The position numbers and the translations under genes were made by a program. A stretch of 64,000 nucleotides of DNA from Pinibacter sp031553495 (GTDB lineage: Bacteria; Bacteroidota; Bacteroidia; Chitinophagales; Chitinophagaceae), in assembly GCA_031553495.1 (NCBI GenBank), contig JAVBLN010000031.1, forward strand, positions 72,399-136,398. Direction: 5' to 3'. This document shows positions 51,096 to 61,695 of the stretch, piece by piece. Numbering within the stretch: position 1 is the first letter of the stretch; each line of letters starts with the position of its first letter. The notes below the pieces were generated by a model. That model searched no databases, was not told where the DNA came from, and was given only the letters and a program-made list of their open reading frames with translations.

Positions 51096-52088
51096 ATGAA
51101 TATGAAAAAGTTCTTATTGACTATGTTGACGTTTGCGGTGATTGCTGCATCGTGTAAAAAAGACAGCGGCGGTACCGAGCCGGAACCGCCTGCTAATGAT
51201 ATGATGGATGTGATTGTTTTTACCACCACTGCCATAACTTACATCGACGGCGAGGAGGTGACGTTTCGCAGAATTTGCGCGATGACCCCCGATGGAACTC
51301 GCAAGGTGATGTTGCACAACGGCTCGGCGTTTGATATGAAATATTCGGATGCAAGCCGGGCTGCTCTCGATCCGTCGGGAACGAAGCTGGTTTTGCAAGG
51401 CGGCGATAAATTCATTTGGGAGTACGATCTGGCTACAAAGCAACACACGACCATAATGCCGGAAACTGCTGACATTAATGTGGATGATCCGTCGTACAGT
51501 CCCGATGGTGGCAAAATACTGTATGCCAACTGGGCTTCTGGCGACATCCTGGAAACGGTGATGCGTAACGGAACAAATCGCGTTATACTCACGAATGGGG
51601 ATTATGCACTCGGTCGGCAGAATTACACCCCGGACGGCACGAAGATCGTTGCAGCAAACTGGATGCCCTGGAAGTATATTTGCACCTTCAACGCAAACGG
51701 AACAGGCGGCCGCAAGATACTGACCGCTTCCGGGCAGGAGAGTGTAGACTGTCCGTGGCCTGTTACCAATACCCGCATCATTTATGTTCATTACAGTGGG
51801 GATAATAAGGAGGGGTTATGCACTATACGTGCCTGCGACATAGATGGCAGCAATTCCGTGAAACTCGGCACTCCCGGCGCAGGCGACTGCTCGCTCGACT
51901 ACCTGACCTGCAATGCTGCCGGAACGCTGATCGGCTATTATGAATCTTCGGCATCTGAAAGCAAGTATATTGTGCGGGAATTAAGCGCCACAGCAATTGG
52001 TACAATCATTTCAACCACCACCGAAGGGGTACGTTTCCGCTTCGGGCGAATCAAAAAGGAACTATTCGACGCAGGAGCGGTGATGTGA
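51096..52088 (+). CDS. Lipoprotein with TolB/PD40-type propeller
   Basis: 330 residues (M1 or M3 as start). Lipobox AASC with Cys20, a short Gly/Glu/Pro linker, then propeller blades marked by PDGTRKVML, DPSGTKLVL, SPDGGKILYAN, TPDGTKIVAANW. PD40 propellers bind proteins or peptides. Likely outer-membrane anchored and periplasmic or surface-facing. No partner gene adjacent. It lies in the GC-rich island with the AraC/barrel pair. Confidence 0.8.
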   Translation: MNMKKFLLTMLTFAVIAASCKKDSGGTEPEPPANDMMDVIVFTTTAITYIDGEEVTFRRICAMTPDGTRKVMLHNGSAFDMKYSDASRAALDPSGTKLVLQGGDKFIWEYDLATKQHTTIMPETADINVDDPSYSPDGGKILYANWASGDILETVMRNGTNRVILTNGDYALGRQNYTPDGTKIVAANWMPWKYICTFNANGTGGRKILTASGQESVDCPWPVTNTRIIYVHYSGDNKEGLCTIRACDIDGSNSVKLGTPGAGDCSLDYLTCNAAGTLIGYYESSASESKYIVRELSATAIGTIISTTTEGVRFRFGRIKKELFDAGAVM

Positions 52089-52186
52089 GTGTTATGTTGA
52101 AGGAGTGTTATGGTGGTATGCAGGCTATTCGACATGTTATTGTTATCGCAGCGCATGTTAAATAGCCTGATTAGAATTAAATAAAA

Positions 52187-52206
52187 TTGCCCCTTAATAG
52201 GGGCAA
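52187..52206 (-). terminator. Terminator of the sigma-to-peptidase locus
   Basis: TTGCCCC (52187-52193) and GGGGCAA (52200-52206) with a six-base loop. On the minus strand it is followed by TTTTATTT, directly after the S9 peptidase gene. Confidence 0.75.
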
Positions 52207-52229
52207 CTCAAATAATAAATTGTTCCAAT

Positions 52230-54983
52230 TCATTTTACCTGAGGAGGATTGATTACCGGAGTCTTTATTTTCGTATCATATTCCAATCTGTCTTCAATAC
52301 CTTTCAATTTATAAGGAAGGCCTTGCGTCATCCATTTTGGGGCAGGCGCATCTTTTAGGTAATGATCGAAGAACTGCTTCATACGAATCGTAAAGTCTAT
52401 TTTATTTACCTCCTTTTCGATTGTATGGTCTTCTCCATCATATTGCAGCAGCCATACACGCTTTCCCAGCTCTCTTAATGCATAAAAGAAACTGAGACTA
52501 TGCTGAAAGAGAACGGCTCCGTCATTTTTATTATGCATAATTAATAGTGGCATGGTTACTTTGTTAGCGTATAACTTAGGATTATTTTTAATGTATACGT
52601 CTATGTGGTCATGGATCGTACCTTCAACTCCGTCATAGCCTATCCCAAAATTAGGACGTCCTCCATGCGTGGGCATTCCATATCCCCCGATTGGGTCTGT
52701 TTGTCCCGAACCCGATACTGCAGCTGCGAATTTGTTGCTATGGGTAACGAAATAATTACATTGAAAACCTCCCCAACTATGTCCTTGCAGGCCCATTTTG
52801 TTGGAATCTATCCAGGAAAAATTGGACAGATAATTTGCAGCTCCTGTTACACTATTAAGTGCATCCTGTGTTGCGATACCTTTGCCCATACGATGGTACA
52901 TATCAGGTGTACACACTATATATCCATTACTTACATAGTAGGGTATGTCGATCACAGCACGGGCCAATTCAGGCGTTTTGTATAAATACAAGTCTTGTGA
53001 CAATGCACTATAAAAATAAAAAATTACCGGATACTTTTTATTTGCATCAAAATTCTCTGGCTTATACACAACACCTTTTAGAGGCCTGCCATCTACACTG
53101 TTAAACGAAATTAGTTCTGATGTAAGCCAGTTAAACTTCTTTTCCGGATAGATATTGCTTACAGGCTTAAAAGATTTGAAATCAGTAGTTACAAATAGGT
53201 TTGGAGATGCTGAACTGTTTTGTCTTGTAACCAAATAAACATTTGCCTTTGCAGCCTTTTTATTCCAAGGCCCCCCTCTATGTGCTTCAATATTGATCTC
53301 TACAGACTCATACATCCAACCACCATTTGTCAAACGCTTGGGATCAGATACCTTATCTATCCTGATTGTATAATAATCATTGTTAGAAGTGTTATAATCA
53401 TAGGAGGAAAGAATCCAATTCTTTTGCTGGGCTTCTTTAGAAATCAATACTCGATTGTGGTAACCAGAATAATTGATATTCGCAATACTAAATACTATGC
53501 GGTTTTTACGACCGAAACCATTAGTGATATTAACCGGCTTTAAATTCCCAGATACATCAATGCGCCATATATCGTAACTATCAGTGATTAAGACATGTGT
53601 GGTGCCTTCTATCCATGCCTGCAGGAGAAACCTGCGCTGATAATGTTTATTCGGAAACAAAAGATCCAAACGAGGGATCGGCAAGTCGGCTGTTAAATTT
53701 CGAACTACTCCAGTATTAATTTCGCAACTGTAAACATCTTCATCAGTCTTATAATATTCGTCTGTTAAAAGCATATAGTTTTTGTCTGGTGAAACCGCAT
53801 GATTCAGTAATGCACTCATTTTTGTAACCTCGGTTTTCTTTCCGTTAACTGTATTCAGAATAAAGAATTGAACATTGTCGCCCATTCGATATGCATTGGC
53901 TTTTTTTTCGATGAAACCGATCACATCAGTGAAAGCAGAAGGTATGCGATATTCTTCATCGGAGTTCTGTTTATATACTATCGATCTGTTTTTCAGATTG
54001 AAAATGCCTTTTAATTCGTCTGAGGGCTTGAAAGGCCCGGTATCCTCTTGCACTGAATATGGCATTTTGTCTGTATAACTATATACATCGACTGCTGCCT
54101 TGACTTTAGCTGTATCAACAATGGAAGGTATATTCTGTTTGAATTTGAACACGAGACAATCGCCTCCGCCTATAAATTCGCTGATTCCTGAAATATTATA
54201 TTGATCATCAAATCGGGCAATGCTATTATTGAATACTTCGTCCAATCTATTCTTTTCTATTTCATACAACCAGACTGACAATTGCCGCTTCTCTGCAACC
54301 CTTTTATTTTCTATAATGAATGCAAGCTTTGACATGTTTTGGTCGTAAATAATTTCTCCCAAACCTTCACCTTCCCAAACTTTGGTGGTCTTTTGAGAGA
54401 CGACATCTAATAAATAAAAAGCCTGCGTGTTTTTCTCTCCACTTGATTCTTTGAAAAAGGATAAAAGTTTTTCGTGAGGACATACAGCATATCTTGTGAC
54501 ATCAGGATGATTTTTTTTACTTCCAGACTTCAAATTATAGATAACGAGGGCCTGTTCTTTATTATGATGATAAATAAGGTACTCCGTTCCATCAATGAGC
54601 AAAAGATTATAAACGGATACGCCTGGTATGGTTTCCATTTTATCAGAACCTAGGTGCATTAAAAATAGTGAATCACCCATCAAGCCAACTAATAAATTAC
54701 CTTCACTGGAAAATTGTGCAGAGTTGACAGAGTTGATTTTTTTCTCCCAATTATCTTTCACAGAACGTACATGCATAGTTTGTAAACCGGGTACCTCATC
54801 CTTCACTGAATAAAATACATATGTTCCGGTTGCATTTATATCTCGACCACTATACATCTCCGGCCAGTATTTCAGATCTTTTAATTCGAGAGCTGGTTTG
54901 CTGTTTGATGTTTGTCCAAAACAAAGCTGAACATACGTCAAGCTGCATACAAAATACACCACTAAGTTTGTTTTACAGATCAT
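52230..54983 (-). CDS. S9-family (prolyl oligopeptidase-like) serine peptidase
   Basis: 917 residues: signal peptide about 1-23 (CFGQ), an N-terminal propeller region (about 40-620) and a C-terminal alpha/beta hydrolase domain. Catalytic triad visible: Ser736 in GHSWGG, Asp821 in NKNDGAV, His853 in GEDHTI. Periplasmic peptidase that trims short peptides or blocked N-termini. Last gene of a minus-strand series SusC-SusD-thioredoxin-S9, 23 bases after the thioredoxin-like gene, so peptides imported by SusC/SusD are a likely substrate. Confidence 0.88.
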   Translation of the reverse strand: MICKTNLVVYFVCSLTYVQLCFGQTSNSKPALELKDLKYWPEMYSGRDINATGTYVFYSVKDEVPGLQTMHVRSVKDNWEKKINSVNSAQFSSEGNLLVGLMGDSLFLMHLGSDKMETIPGVSVYNLLLIDGTEYLIYHHNKEQALVIYNLKSGSKKNHPDVTRYAVCPHEKLLSFFKESSGEKNTQAFYLLDVVSQKTTKVWEGEGLGEIIYDQNMSKLAFIIENKRVAEKRQLSVWLYEIEKNRLDEVFNNSIARFDDQYNISGISEFIGGGDCLVFKFKQNIPSIVDTAKVKAAVDVYSYTDKMPYSVQEDTGPFKPSDELKGIFNLKNRSIVYKQNSDEEYRIPSAFTDVIGFIEKKANAYRMGDNVQFFILNTVNGKKTEVTKMSALLNHAVSPDKNYMLLTDEYYKTDEDVYSCEINTGVVRNLTADLPIPRLDLLFPNKHYQRRFLLQAWIEGTTHVLITDSYDIWRIDVSGNLKPVNITNGFGRKNRIVFSIANINYSGYHNRVLISKEAQQKNWILSSYDYNTSNNDYYTIRIDKVSDPKRLTNGGWMYESVEINIEAHRGGPWNKKAAKANVYLVTRQNSSASPNLFVTTDFKSFKPVSNIYPEKKFNWLTSELISFNSVDGRPLKGVVYKPENFDANKKYPVIFYFYSALSQDLYLYKTPELARAVIDIPYYVSNGYIVCTPDMYHRMGKGIATQDALNSVTGAANYLSNFSWIDSNKMGLQGHSWGGFQCNYFVTHSNKFAAAVSGSGQTDPIGGYGMPTHGGRPNFGIGYDGVEGTIHDHIDVYIKNNPKLYANKVTMPLLIMHNKNDGAVLFQHSLSFFYALRELGKRVWLLQYDGEDHTIEKEVNKIDFTIRMKQFFDHYLKDAPAPKWMTQGLPYKLKGIEDRLEYDTKIKTPVINPPQVK

Positions 54984-55006
54984 AATTTAATGTTTTACAA
55001 GTTTAG

Positions 55007-56305
55007 TTATTCCTCTATGGGTTCACCTTTTTCCATTTTTGCAATCCTTATTTTGTATAAAGAAATAGAAGAAGCTAGTTTTTGCTCCTCCGCGATAGTC
55101 AGGGCGCGTTTTTCTACTTCCAAGGCTTTCTTTTTTTGCCCATTTTTATAAAGAATGCATGCGTAGGTATCCAATCTGCTACTGGAATTAGGGTCTGTTT
55201 CCAATAAGGTTTCCATGTATCCTATTGCTTTGTTTAGAACATAGGGATCGTTGCTGTATTTGAAAATGATATTGTAAACGGTATTATTAACCTCCACACC
55301 TCCCCATATGTCTTTCATATCAATACCAACCGTGTCAATTTTATCGATCCATGCATATATAAACTTTTGCCAATCCTTCTTTGCATGGTAATAACCACAC
55401 TTATTATTCAAAATATTCCGTTTAGCCGTTTTTGCATCAAATTTTCTTGTAAGCATATTTTCCAGCTTTTTCCAGTCCGGCTCGTTATCCTTCGGTTTGT
55501 TATCAACATACAACATCGGCGTAATGATATCCCTGGTGATCATAAAATCAGTGATGCGTTGGGATACTCCTTTTTGCTGGAACTTTTCATCAGTATCTTC
55601 ACTATGCTTATACAGGTAGCGAACTAGCTTGTCTTTAATTGTATATACTTCGGCAAACTCGCCGAACATCGGTAATAGTGCAGGTGTTATCACGTTTTGT
55701 AACGGCTGTTTGTCCAACACCTTCTTTCGGTAGGTCTGTGCAATAACCAGTGCAAGGGAATCATATTTAAAGGATTTGGCTGTCAGTGCCAAAGACAAAA
55801 GAGCCTCTCCTTGTAGCTGTCCTTTTTCGTATTGCTGTAACATGCCTCCAAAACTTTTTTGGGGATCAAGAGCGGTTTTACATAGCTGAACAAAAGCTTC
55901 TTTATCCTGAAAACCTACTCCCTTATGCGTCAGTCTTCCTTCCGGATCAAAAAATAAATACGAAGGAAATTCCGCTACTTTGTGTGCTTGTTGAATCTGT
56001 ATTGCATCTGTATACCATGATTGTACCCATGCATTATCCTTTTCTGTTTTATCCATCTGAACCTTCACTGACAAAAAATGTTTATTGACTTCTTCCCCGA
56101 CAGTTTGGTCCGGATATACTTCCAAATCCATTTGCTTGCATGGGGCGCACCATGTGGCATAACAATCCACAAAAATGAATTTACCTTCTGCCCTTGCCTT
56201 TTCTTTTAGTTGTGTCCAACTCAATTGTTCCGTGAACTGAATGCCTTGTGCCTGTATGTGACTTACAATACACAGCAAAAGCATTGCATAGAATAGCTGC
56301 TTCAT
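55007..56305 (-). CDS. Thioredoxin-like periplasmic protein
   Basis: 432 residues. Signal peptide 1-20 (QAQ). Thioredoxin domain about 25-140 with the redox motif CAPC (Cys53, Cys56) in DCYATWCAPCKQ and cis-Pro region AEFPSYLFF. The remaining 290 residues are helical and TPR-like towards the end (YMETLLETDPNSSSRLD). Found in many SusCD loci; may keep peptidase or receptor disulfides in order, but the role is not established. Follows SusD by 78 bases. Confidence 0.82.
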   Translation of the reverse strand: MKQLFYAMLLLCIVSHIQAQGIQFTEQLSWTQLKEKARAEGKFIFVDCYATWCAPCKQMDLEVYPDQTVGEEVNKHFLSVKVQMDKTEKDNAWVQSWYTDAIQIQQAHKVAEFPSYLFFDPEGRLTHKGVGFQDKEAFVQLCKTALDPQKSFGGMLQQYEKGQLQGEALLSLALTAKSFKYDSLALVIAQTYRKKVLDKQPLQNVITPALLPMFGEFAEVYTIKDKLVRYLYKHSEDTDEKFQQKGVSQRITDFMITRDIITPMLYVDNKPKDNEPDWKKLENMLTRKFDAKTAKRNILNNKCGYYHAKKDWQKFIYAWIDKIDTVGIDMKDIWGGVEVNNTVYNIIFKYSNDPYVLNKAIGYMETLLETDPNSSSRLDTYACILYKNGQKKKALEVEKRALTIAEEQKLASSISLYKIRIAKMEKGEPIEE

Positions 56306-56383
56306 ACATTTTGTTTTAAAACTGGGAATAGAACCTGAATGCTGGTATCATCCCGGATGTGATCAATATGTTACAACAGAAGA

Positions 56384-57835
56384 TTAGTCTGTATAACCCG
56401 GATTTTGTTGCCCGGTCATACCGGGATTCTTAGCAATTTCTTCTTGTAAAATTGGATAAAGTGCTTTATAAGGTTCCCAACTGCCGCCTTTAAGCGGTGC
56501 AACTACCGACATAACCGCATCTATAGTACCGGTACGTTTCAGGTCAAGCCAGCGATGTCCCCATTCAATAAAGAGTTCTCTTTGCCGCTCAAGTATGATT
56601 GCATCCAACAGCGCTTGTTTTGTGGTGGCTGTTGTAAGCCCCAGGCCTGCACGATTGAGTATAGCGTTCAAGTCACTGGCAGCGCTGTTGGTACCTGTTA
56701 GTTTGCCCAAATGTGCCCTTGCTTCTGCACGAATAAGGTATTGTTCTGCCAATCGAAATACGATTTCATATTCGGTAACGGTTGAACTACCTGGTGCCAC
56801 TTTATATTTATAAGGATAATAGAAAGTCGTATTATCTACAGTTACTTTATTGGTCCACTGCTGTAAACGCAGATCTGTATCATTAAAAAGATTCAAAAGG
56901 CGATCAGATAAATAGAATGGCGTCCAACCATTTGGCCCAGTTTCTGGCAGTAGGAAACGAAAACCTGCCCAGGTATTGACTGTATTCTGTGTAGGTTGAA
57001 GCGACCAAATAGTTTCGGTACCGTTTTTCAAGAATGCCTCAGAAGGAGCTGTCAGACTATATTTTGGATCATCAATCACTTTAGTGGCTTCAATCTCCGC
57101 ATTGGCATAATTTTCTGTTCCTGAATATAAATACACTCTTGCTAAAAGCGCTGTAGCAGCCCCCTTGTTAGGCCGTATACGTTCATCCGTAGATGTCAGT
57201 AATGTATTATTCAAATAATCATCGCTCAGCAAAGTCTGTGCTTCTTTTAGGTCTTTGATGATTTGTTGATAAACTTCAGCAACGGGGGTTCGACCAAGTG
57301 TTGCATTTGCTTTGTAATTGGTTGTTAACGTCAACGGAACATCTCCATATAAATTGACTAGGTAAAAAAAGTAGAAAGCTCGCATGAACTTCGCCTCAGC
57401 TAACAATCTTTCTTTTACGAGTGGTGTAAGGCTGGTTGAGTTGCTTATGCCTTCAATAGCAGCATTAGCGATATAGATTTGTGTATAAGAATGGCGCCAA
57501 AACAGGGCAGGATTTCTGTCGGTAAAGGTGGCTTTCAAATCATTCTGGTAATATGCCATATAGGTCATATTTTCCTTGGTAAAGTATTCAAGATGATCAG
57601 CTGATAATTCAGAAAATAATGTCAAGGAGCTTATGCTTCCTTCCCCTGTAAGTCCAGGATTCATTTTTGCAATGATCGCTGTTAAAACGCCAATCGCGGT
57701 GTTATCACCGGAGTATACATTCTCACTATTAACGCTGGTAGGAGGCGCTTCTACTTCAATAAATTTTTTGCACCCGGAAATGCACAAAAAAAATAACAAG
57801 ATAATCAAAAATTGATTTATATATTTTGAATACAT
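56384..57835 (-). CDS. SusD/RagB-family nutrient-binding lipoprotein
   Basis: 483 residues. Lipobox LCISGC with Cys22; SusD helices with TPR-like units (RLLAEAKFMRAFYFFYLVNLYGDVPL), and the C-terminal RQRELFIEWGHRWLDLKRTG typical of RagB. Surface lid on the SusC channel. 27 bases from the SusC stop. The neighbouring S9 peptidase suggests a peptide or glycopeptide ligand as in RagAB, but the ligand is inferred only. Confidence 0.93.
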   Translation of the reverse strand: MYSKYINQFLIILLFFLCISGCKKFIEVEAPPTSVNSENVYSGDNTAIGVLTAIIAKMNPGLTGEGSISSLTLFSELSADHLEYFTKENMTYMAYYQNDLKATFTDRNPALFWRHSYTQIYIANAAIEGISNSTSLTPLVKERLLAEAKFMRAFYFFYLVNLYGDVPLTLTTNYKANATLGRTPVAEVYQQIIKDLKEAQTLLSDDYLNNTLLTSTDERIRPNKGAATALLARVYLYSGTENYANAEIEATKVIDDPKYSLTAPSEAFLKNGTETIWSLQPTQNTVNTWAGFRFLLPETGPNGWTPFYLSDRLLNLFNDTDLRLQQWTNKVTVDNTTFYYPYKYKVAPGSSTVTEYEIVFRLAEQYLIRAEARAHLGKLTGTNSAASDLNAILNRAGLGLTTATTKQALLDAIILERQRELFIEWGHRWLDLKRTGTIDAVMSVVAPLKGGSWEPYKALYPILQEEIAKNPGMTGQQNPGYTD

Positions 57836-57862
57836 GATCGAATATTTAACATGAGAAATTAT

Positions 57863-60800
57863 TCATAATGTGGCTCTAAGTCCAAATGTGAAAGCACGCA
57901 ATGGCGGCAGTGTATGACCGAGAGTCTCTGGATCAAATCCTGTGAAATTGGTAACTGTCCAGAGATTTTGACCTTGTACAAACAACCTTGCTTCTTTTAG
58001 ATAAGCTTTCTTCGCCCAGTTAGTTGGCAGGGTACAAGATAAAGAAAGATTCTTCAAACGGATATAAGAAGCATCCATATGTTGGCCATTGCTAAGTCCT
58101 AAGTATGGGGCGGTATAGTCTGTCAATGTGGATACCCTCTGAATATCACTCAAATCTCCTGGTTTTCGCCAATGATAAAGAACTTTGACTGGCTGGTTAT
58201 TCATGGCAGAGGTATTAAAAAATCCAGGCGCGCCACCAAACTTACTATAAGTATCCCTTCCTATTTGCTTCACAAACTGAAAAAGAAAGTCTAGAGTAAA
58301 GCCTTTGTAGGTAATTGTATTTTGGAATCCTCCATAATATTTTGGATTCATGTTAACTATAACTGTTTTATCTGCACTCCAATCAAGTAACCAATCGGTA
58401 TAAGTACCATCGGCTTTTATATAACGGTATTCACCGGTTTGCGGATCTACTCCGCCAAAGTGATACACTTTAGATATATTTATTGGCTGTCCAATTACCA
58501 ATGCGTCTTTACTAGAAGAAGTTTCCAGTCCTGGGAATTCAACAAGCTTATTCCGATTCAAAGTCATATTGAAACTGCTGCTCCAGGTGAAGTTTTTTGT
58601 TTGTACGTTTTGTGTATTGATCAATAGTTCAAATCCACTATTTTGTACCAATGCATCAAAATTCTGACTGATACTATAAAATCCGGTGATTATTGGCAAG
58701 GAATAGTTTATTAATTGATTTGAGGAACGATTCCTGTAATAATTTGCATTCAGTAATATGTGGTTGTTGAAAAATCCTAGATCCAAGCCTATGTTGATCT
58801 TACGGGTCTCCTCCCATTGCAAATATGGATTAGTAAGACGTTCAGGAAACAAACTTACAATACCACTGTATGGTATATCTGTTCCAAATACACTATACAA
58901 GCCCATAAAGCTGTAATCTCCAATCTGGTCATTTCCACTGGTTCCATAACTCAGCTTTAGTTTTCCAAAACTGAGAAGGTTCAATTGGTTTTTAAACCAC
59001 TGTTCATTACTAAATATCCAGGCTCCCCCAATGGAATAAAAAGTGTTGAACATATTTTCCGGTCCGAACCGGCTACTACCGTCACGCCGGGCGGAAAGTG
59101 TTAGTAGATATTTATCTTGCCTGTTGTAGTTTATACGTCCAAAAATGGCATTGTAGTTGTAAACAGACTGAATCGTATTTCCAACAGTAACTAATGTTGC
59201 GGCTTTTATATTTTGCAATTGCTCGTCACTGCTATATCCACTGCCATTGAAGGACATCAGGTTCTGGGTTGTCTGTTGAAAAGTAGTACCCAATAAAAAA
59301 TCCAATGTGCCAAAATTCTTACTCATTATATATGTCAGTTGAGGCTCTATGATCCATGAAGTACTTGCTTTATTAGAATATGAAGCACTTCTATAATTAA
59401 AACTGCTAGATTCTGGTGGGAAATAGGTTTGCGGTAAAATACTTGTTTCGTCGGATTCAAGCTTATTGTATCCAAAACTGCTCTTAACATGAAGCCCTTT
59501 AAGAATCTCATAGCTAAGCTCTGCATTGGATACCAGGTTGTGAGTTTTATTGATATATTTTCCTTCCAGCATATTCAATGGATTACTCCATGTAGACACC
59601 CCATTTGGCAGTGGTGCCCAATTTAAACTACCATCCTCATTGTAGAGAGAAGGTGCATTCGGTACTAGTTTTACAGCTTTTTCCGTTAGATCAAAAGCGA
59701 TCAAATTGCTTTGGTCAAACATATAATTAACAGAAAGCTGCATTCTGAATTTACGATTATCTGAGCTATGACTGGCATTAAAATGTACTGCTCCTTTGTT
59801 ATCTGAAAGATCACCAGGGAAAACCGTAGTTTCTTTATGATAGTTTAAACCTACCAGCAACTGTGTATTTGCATTCCCTCCTGAAACGGACATTTGAGCA
59901 TCCATATATTTAGCTTTTCCGCCAATCAATTCCTTTTGCCAGTCAGTATAGCGGTTCTGATCCCAAACAGTAAGGTCATAGTTCGTGGCTTCAGGGGTGG
60001 TGGTATTATTAGGAACAGGAAGGTTATCATTAACATAAGCATCCTTCCTTAACGCTAAATATTGTTCGGTATTCATCATCTTTACTTTATTAGCCACTTG
60101 ACCGAAACCATTTTGGAGGTTTACCTCAACTCTTGTCTGTCCTGCTCTTGCTTTTTTTGTGGTTATCAGGATTGCTCCATTAGCGGCTCTTGATCCATAG
60201 ATGGCAGTAGCATCTGCATCCTTCAACACATCAATGCTTTCTATATCTAAAGGGTTGATAAAATTCATTGGATTACCTCCTTCCTGTATTCCGCTTAAAG
60301 ATGGCAGCATTTCTGAATAGTATGGTACGCCATCAATCACATAGAAAGGATCAAGCCCATTAGCGATACTATTTTGACCTTGTAGACGTACAGTCAACTT
60401 ACTGCCGGGCATACCTGTCGCTTGTGTGATAAATAAACCCGGCACCCGTCCCTGCAACGCCAACAGCGGATTACTCACTGGTTGTCTCTCAATATCTGCT
60501 GCTTTAATGGTACTCACGTTTCCTGTCTGCAATCGTCTTGATGTTTGCCCATAAGCAATGATCTGCACTTCATCCAATTGAGCTGAAACCTTTGCTAACA
60601 CTACAGAAACCTCCCCCGATCCAATCATCCCTGCCGTTACTTTTAGCTCTTTCGATTGATAGCCAACGTAAGAAATTACAAGTATGTCGCCTTCTTTTAC
60701 ATCGAGGTTAAAGGTGCCGTCGGCATTAGCTATTGCTACATTTTTGGACTGTTTTATGGTGATGGTGGCGCCGGAAAGCGGCTTGCCGTCTTCATCGAGG

Positions 60801-61228
60801 ATGCGCCCGCGGATGGGCGAATACAGCTCTTCAGGCTCTTCTGCTATGCTTTTTTCTACTGTGAACTTTGGTGTAATAAGAATATTTTTTCCTTTTAACT
60901 TGTATGCAAGCGGCTGCGATTTTAACAGCTCGGTTAAGAACTGCTCTAAAGGAATATCGGTGGCACTGATGGAAACCGGTTTGAAGTTTTCCAAAACAGA
61001 TCTTGGATATAAAAATGCAAAACCGGTTTGCTGTTTTACTGACGAGAGAATTATTTTTAGCGGTACCCGCTCGCCGGTGAAAGTTACATTCTGCGATACA
61101 GCTTTGGCAGAAGCATTCAGAAAAAAAACGGTTGACAAAATTACAGTTAGTTTCATAACTAACAGAGTTTTGGAGATGAATGGACGCTCCCATCGAGCCG
61201 ACCATAAACTAATTATAGTTTTTACCAT
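57863..61228 (-). CDS. SusC/RagA TonB-linked outer membrane receptor with STN domain
   Basis: 1121 residues from ATG at 61228 (MVKTIISLW); a GTG at 61267 extends it by 13 and ATG at 61156 (MKLTVILS) is the other candidate. Signal peptide, then the STN domain (VTFTGERVPLKIILSSVKQQ), which relays binding to a FecR anti-sigma factor; carboxypeptidase-like domain (GRILDEDGKPLSGATITIKQ); plug with YVIDGVPY and VLKDADATAIYGSRAANG; 22-strand barrel. The STN domain plus sigma/FecR genes upstream indicates cell-surface signalling control. Confidence 0.93.
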   Translation of the reverse strand: MVKTIISLWSARWERPFISKTLLVMKLTVILSTVFFLNASAKAVSQNVTFTGERVPLKIILSSVKQQTGFAFLYPRSVLENFKPVSISATDIPLEQFLTELLKSQPLAYKLKGKNILITPKFTVEKSIAEEPEELYSPIRGRILDEDGKPLSGATITIKQSKNVAIANADGTFNLDVKEGDILVISYVGYQSKELKVTAGMIGSGEVSVVLAKVSAQLDEVQIIAYGQTSRRLQTGNVSTIKAADIERQPVSNPLLALQGRVPGLFITQATGMPGSKLTVRLQGQNSIANGLDPFYVIDGVPYYSEMLPSLSGIQEGGNPMNFINPLDIESIDVLKDADATAIYGSRAANGAILITTKKARAGQTRVEVNLQNGFGQVANKVKMMNTEQYLALRKDAYVNDNLPVPNNTTTPEATNYDLTVWDQNRYTDWQKELIGGKAKYMDAQMSVSGGNANTQLLVGLNYHKETTVFPGDLSDNKGAVHFNASHSSDNRKFRMQLSVNYMFDQSNLIAFDLTEKAVKLVPNAPSLYNEDGSLNWAPLPNGVSTWSNPLNMLEGKYINKTHNLVSNAELSYEILKGLHVKSSFGYNKLESDETSILPQTYFPPESSSFNYRSASYSNKASTSWIIEPQLTYIMSKNFGTLDFLLGTTFQQTTQNLMSFNGSGYSSDEQLQNIKAATLVTVGNTIQSVYNYNAIFGRINYNRQDKYLLTLSARRDGSSRFGPENMFNTFYSIGGAWIFSNEQWFKNQLNLLSFGKLKLSYGTSGNDQIGDYSFMGLYSVFGTDIPYSGIVSLFPERLTNPYLQWEETRKINIGLDLGFFNNHILLNANYYRNRSSNQLINYSLPIITGFYSISQNFDALVQNSGFELLINTQNVQTKNFTWSSSFNMTLNRNKLVEFPGLETSSSKDALVIGQPINISKVYHFGGVDPQTGEYRYIKADGTYTDWLLDWSADKTVIVNMNPKYYGGFQNTITYKGFTLDFLFQFVKQIGRDTYSKFGGAPGFFNTSAMNNQPVKVLYHWRKPGDLSDIQRVSTLTDYTAPYLGLSNGQHMDASYIRLKNLSLSCTLPTNWAKKAYLKEARLFVQGQNLWTVTNFTGFDPETLGHTLPPLRAFTFGLRATL

Positions 61229-61300
61229 ACCTTTGTATTGTTTGGGTGATAAAATCAGTCTTTCCACAGACTTTTTGGTTTTAAGTTACCCAGGCATCCG

Positions 61301-61332
61301 GCCAGAAATGTTCACCGCATCTCTGGCTTTTT
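61301..61332. promoter_or_regulatory. Hairpin in the susC leader
   Basis: Six-bp stem (GCCAGA/TCTGGC) with an adjoining six-T tract on the plus strand. It would lie in the 5' leader of susC mRNA on the minus strand. Role unclear. Confidence 0.35.
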
Positions 61333-61414
61333 TGTTATGGGTAATGTATTTAAATATTTCGTCTATTCTTAACCGTTATTACATTTAATTTGTGTTTTCA
61401 ACATTGCTGAATAA

Positions 61415-61487
61415 TGAACTAATCGCCGAAGTGAGTGACACAACGATGCTTAATAGTAGCACAAATGCTGACCTCATAATAAAAAAC
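61415..61487 (-). repeat. Intergenic repeat copy 20 (core A)
   Basis: Minus-strand: TTATTATGAGGTCAGC, left arm TGTGCTACTATTAAGC, A core truncated at CACTTCGGCG. The right arm is lost or very diverged. Confidence 0.75.
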
Positions 61488-61695
61488 TGAAACTACTTAC
61501 AGCTCTTATTATTATTAATAACCGGCTCATTTTTATATAATACATTATACTTCCGCGGCCGATAGATGTGACCGCAGCTATTATTTCAGTAACACTTTTC
61601 AATTGCTACCGTATGGTGTTTTTAATTGTGAAACAGAAACAAATTCTGCTACTTGTAAGAAGATGTAAACATGTTTATACTTCGCACTGCGTAAA

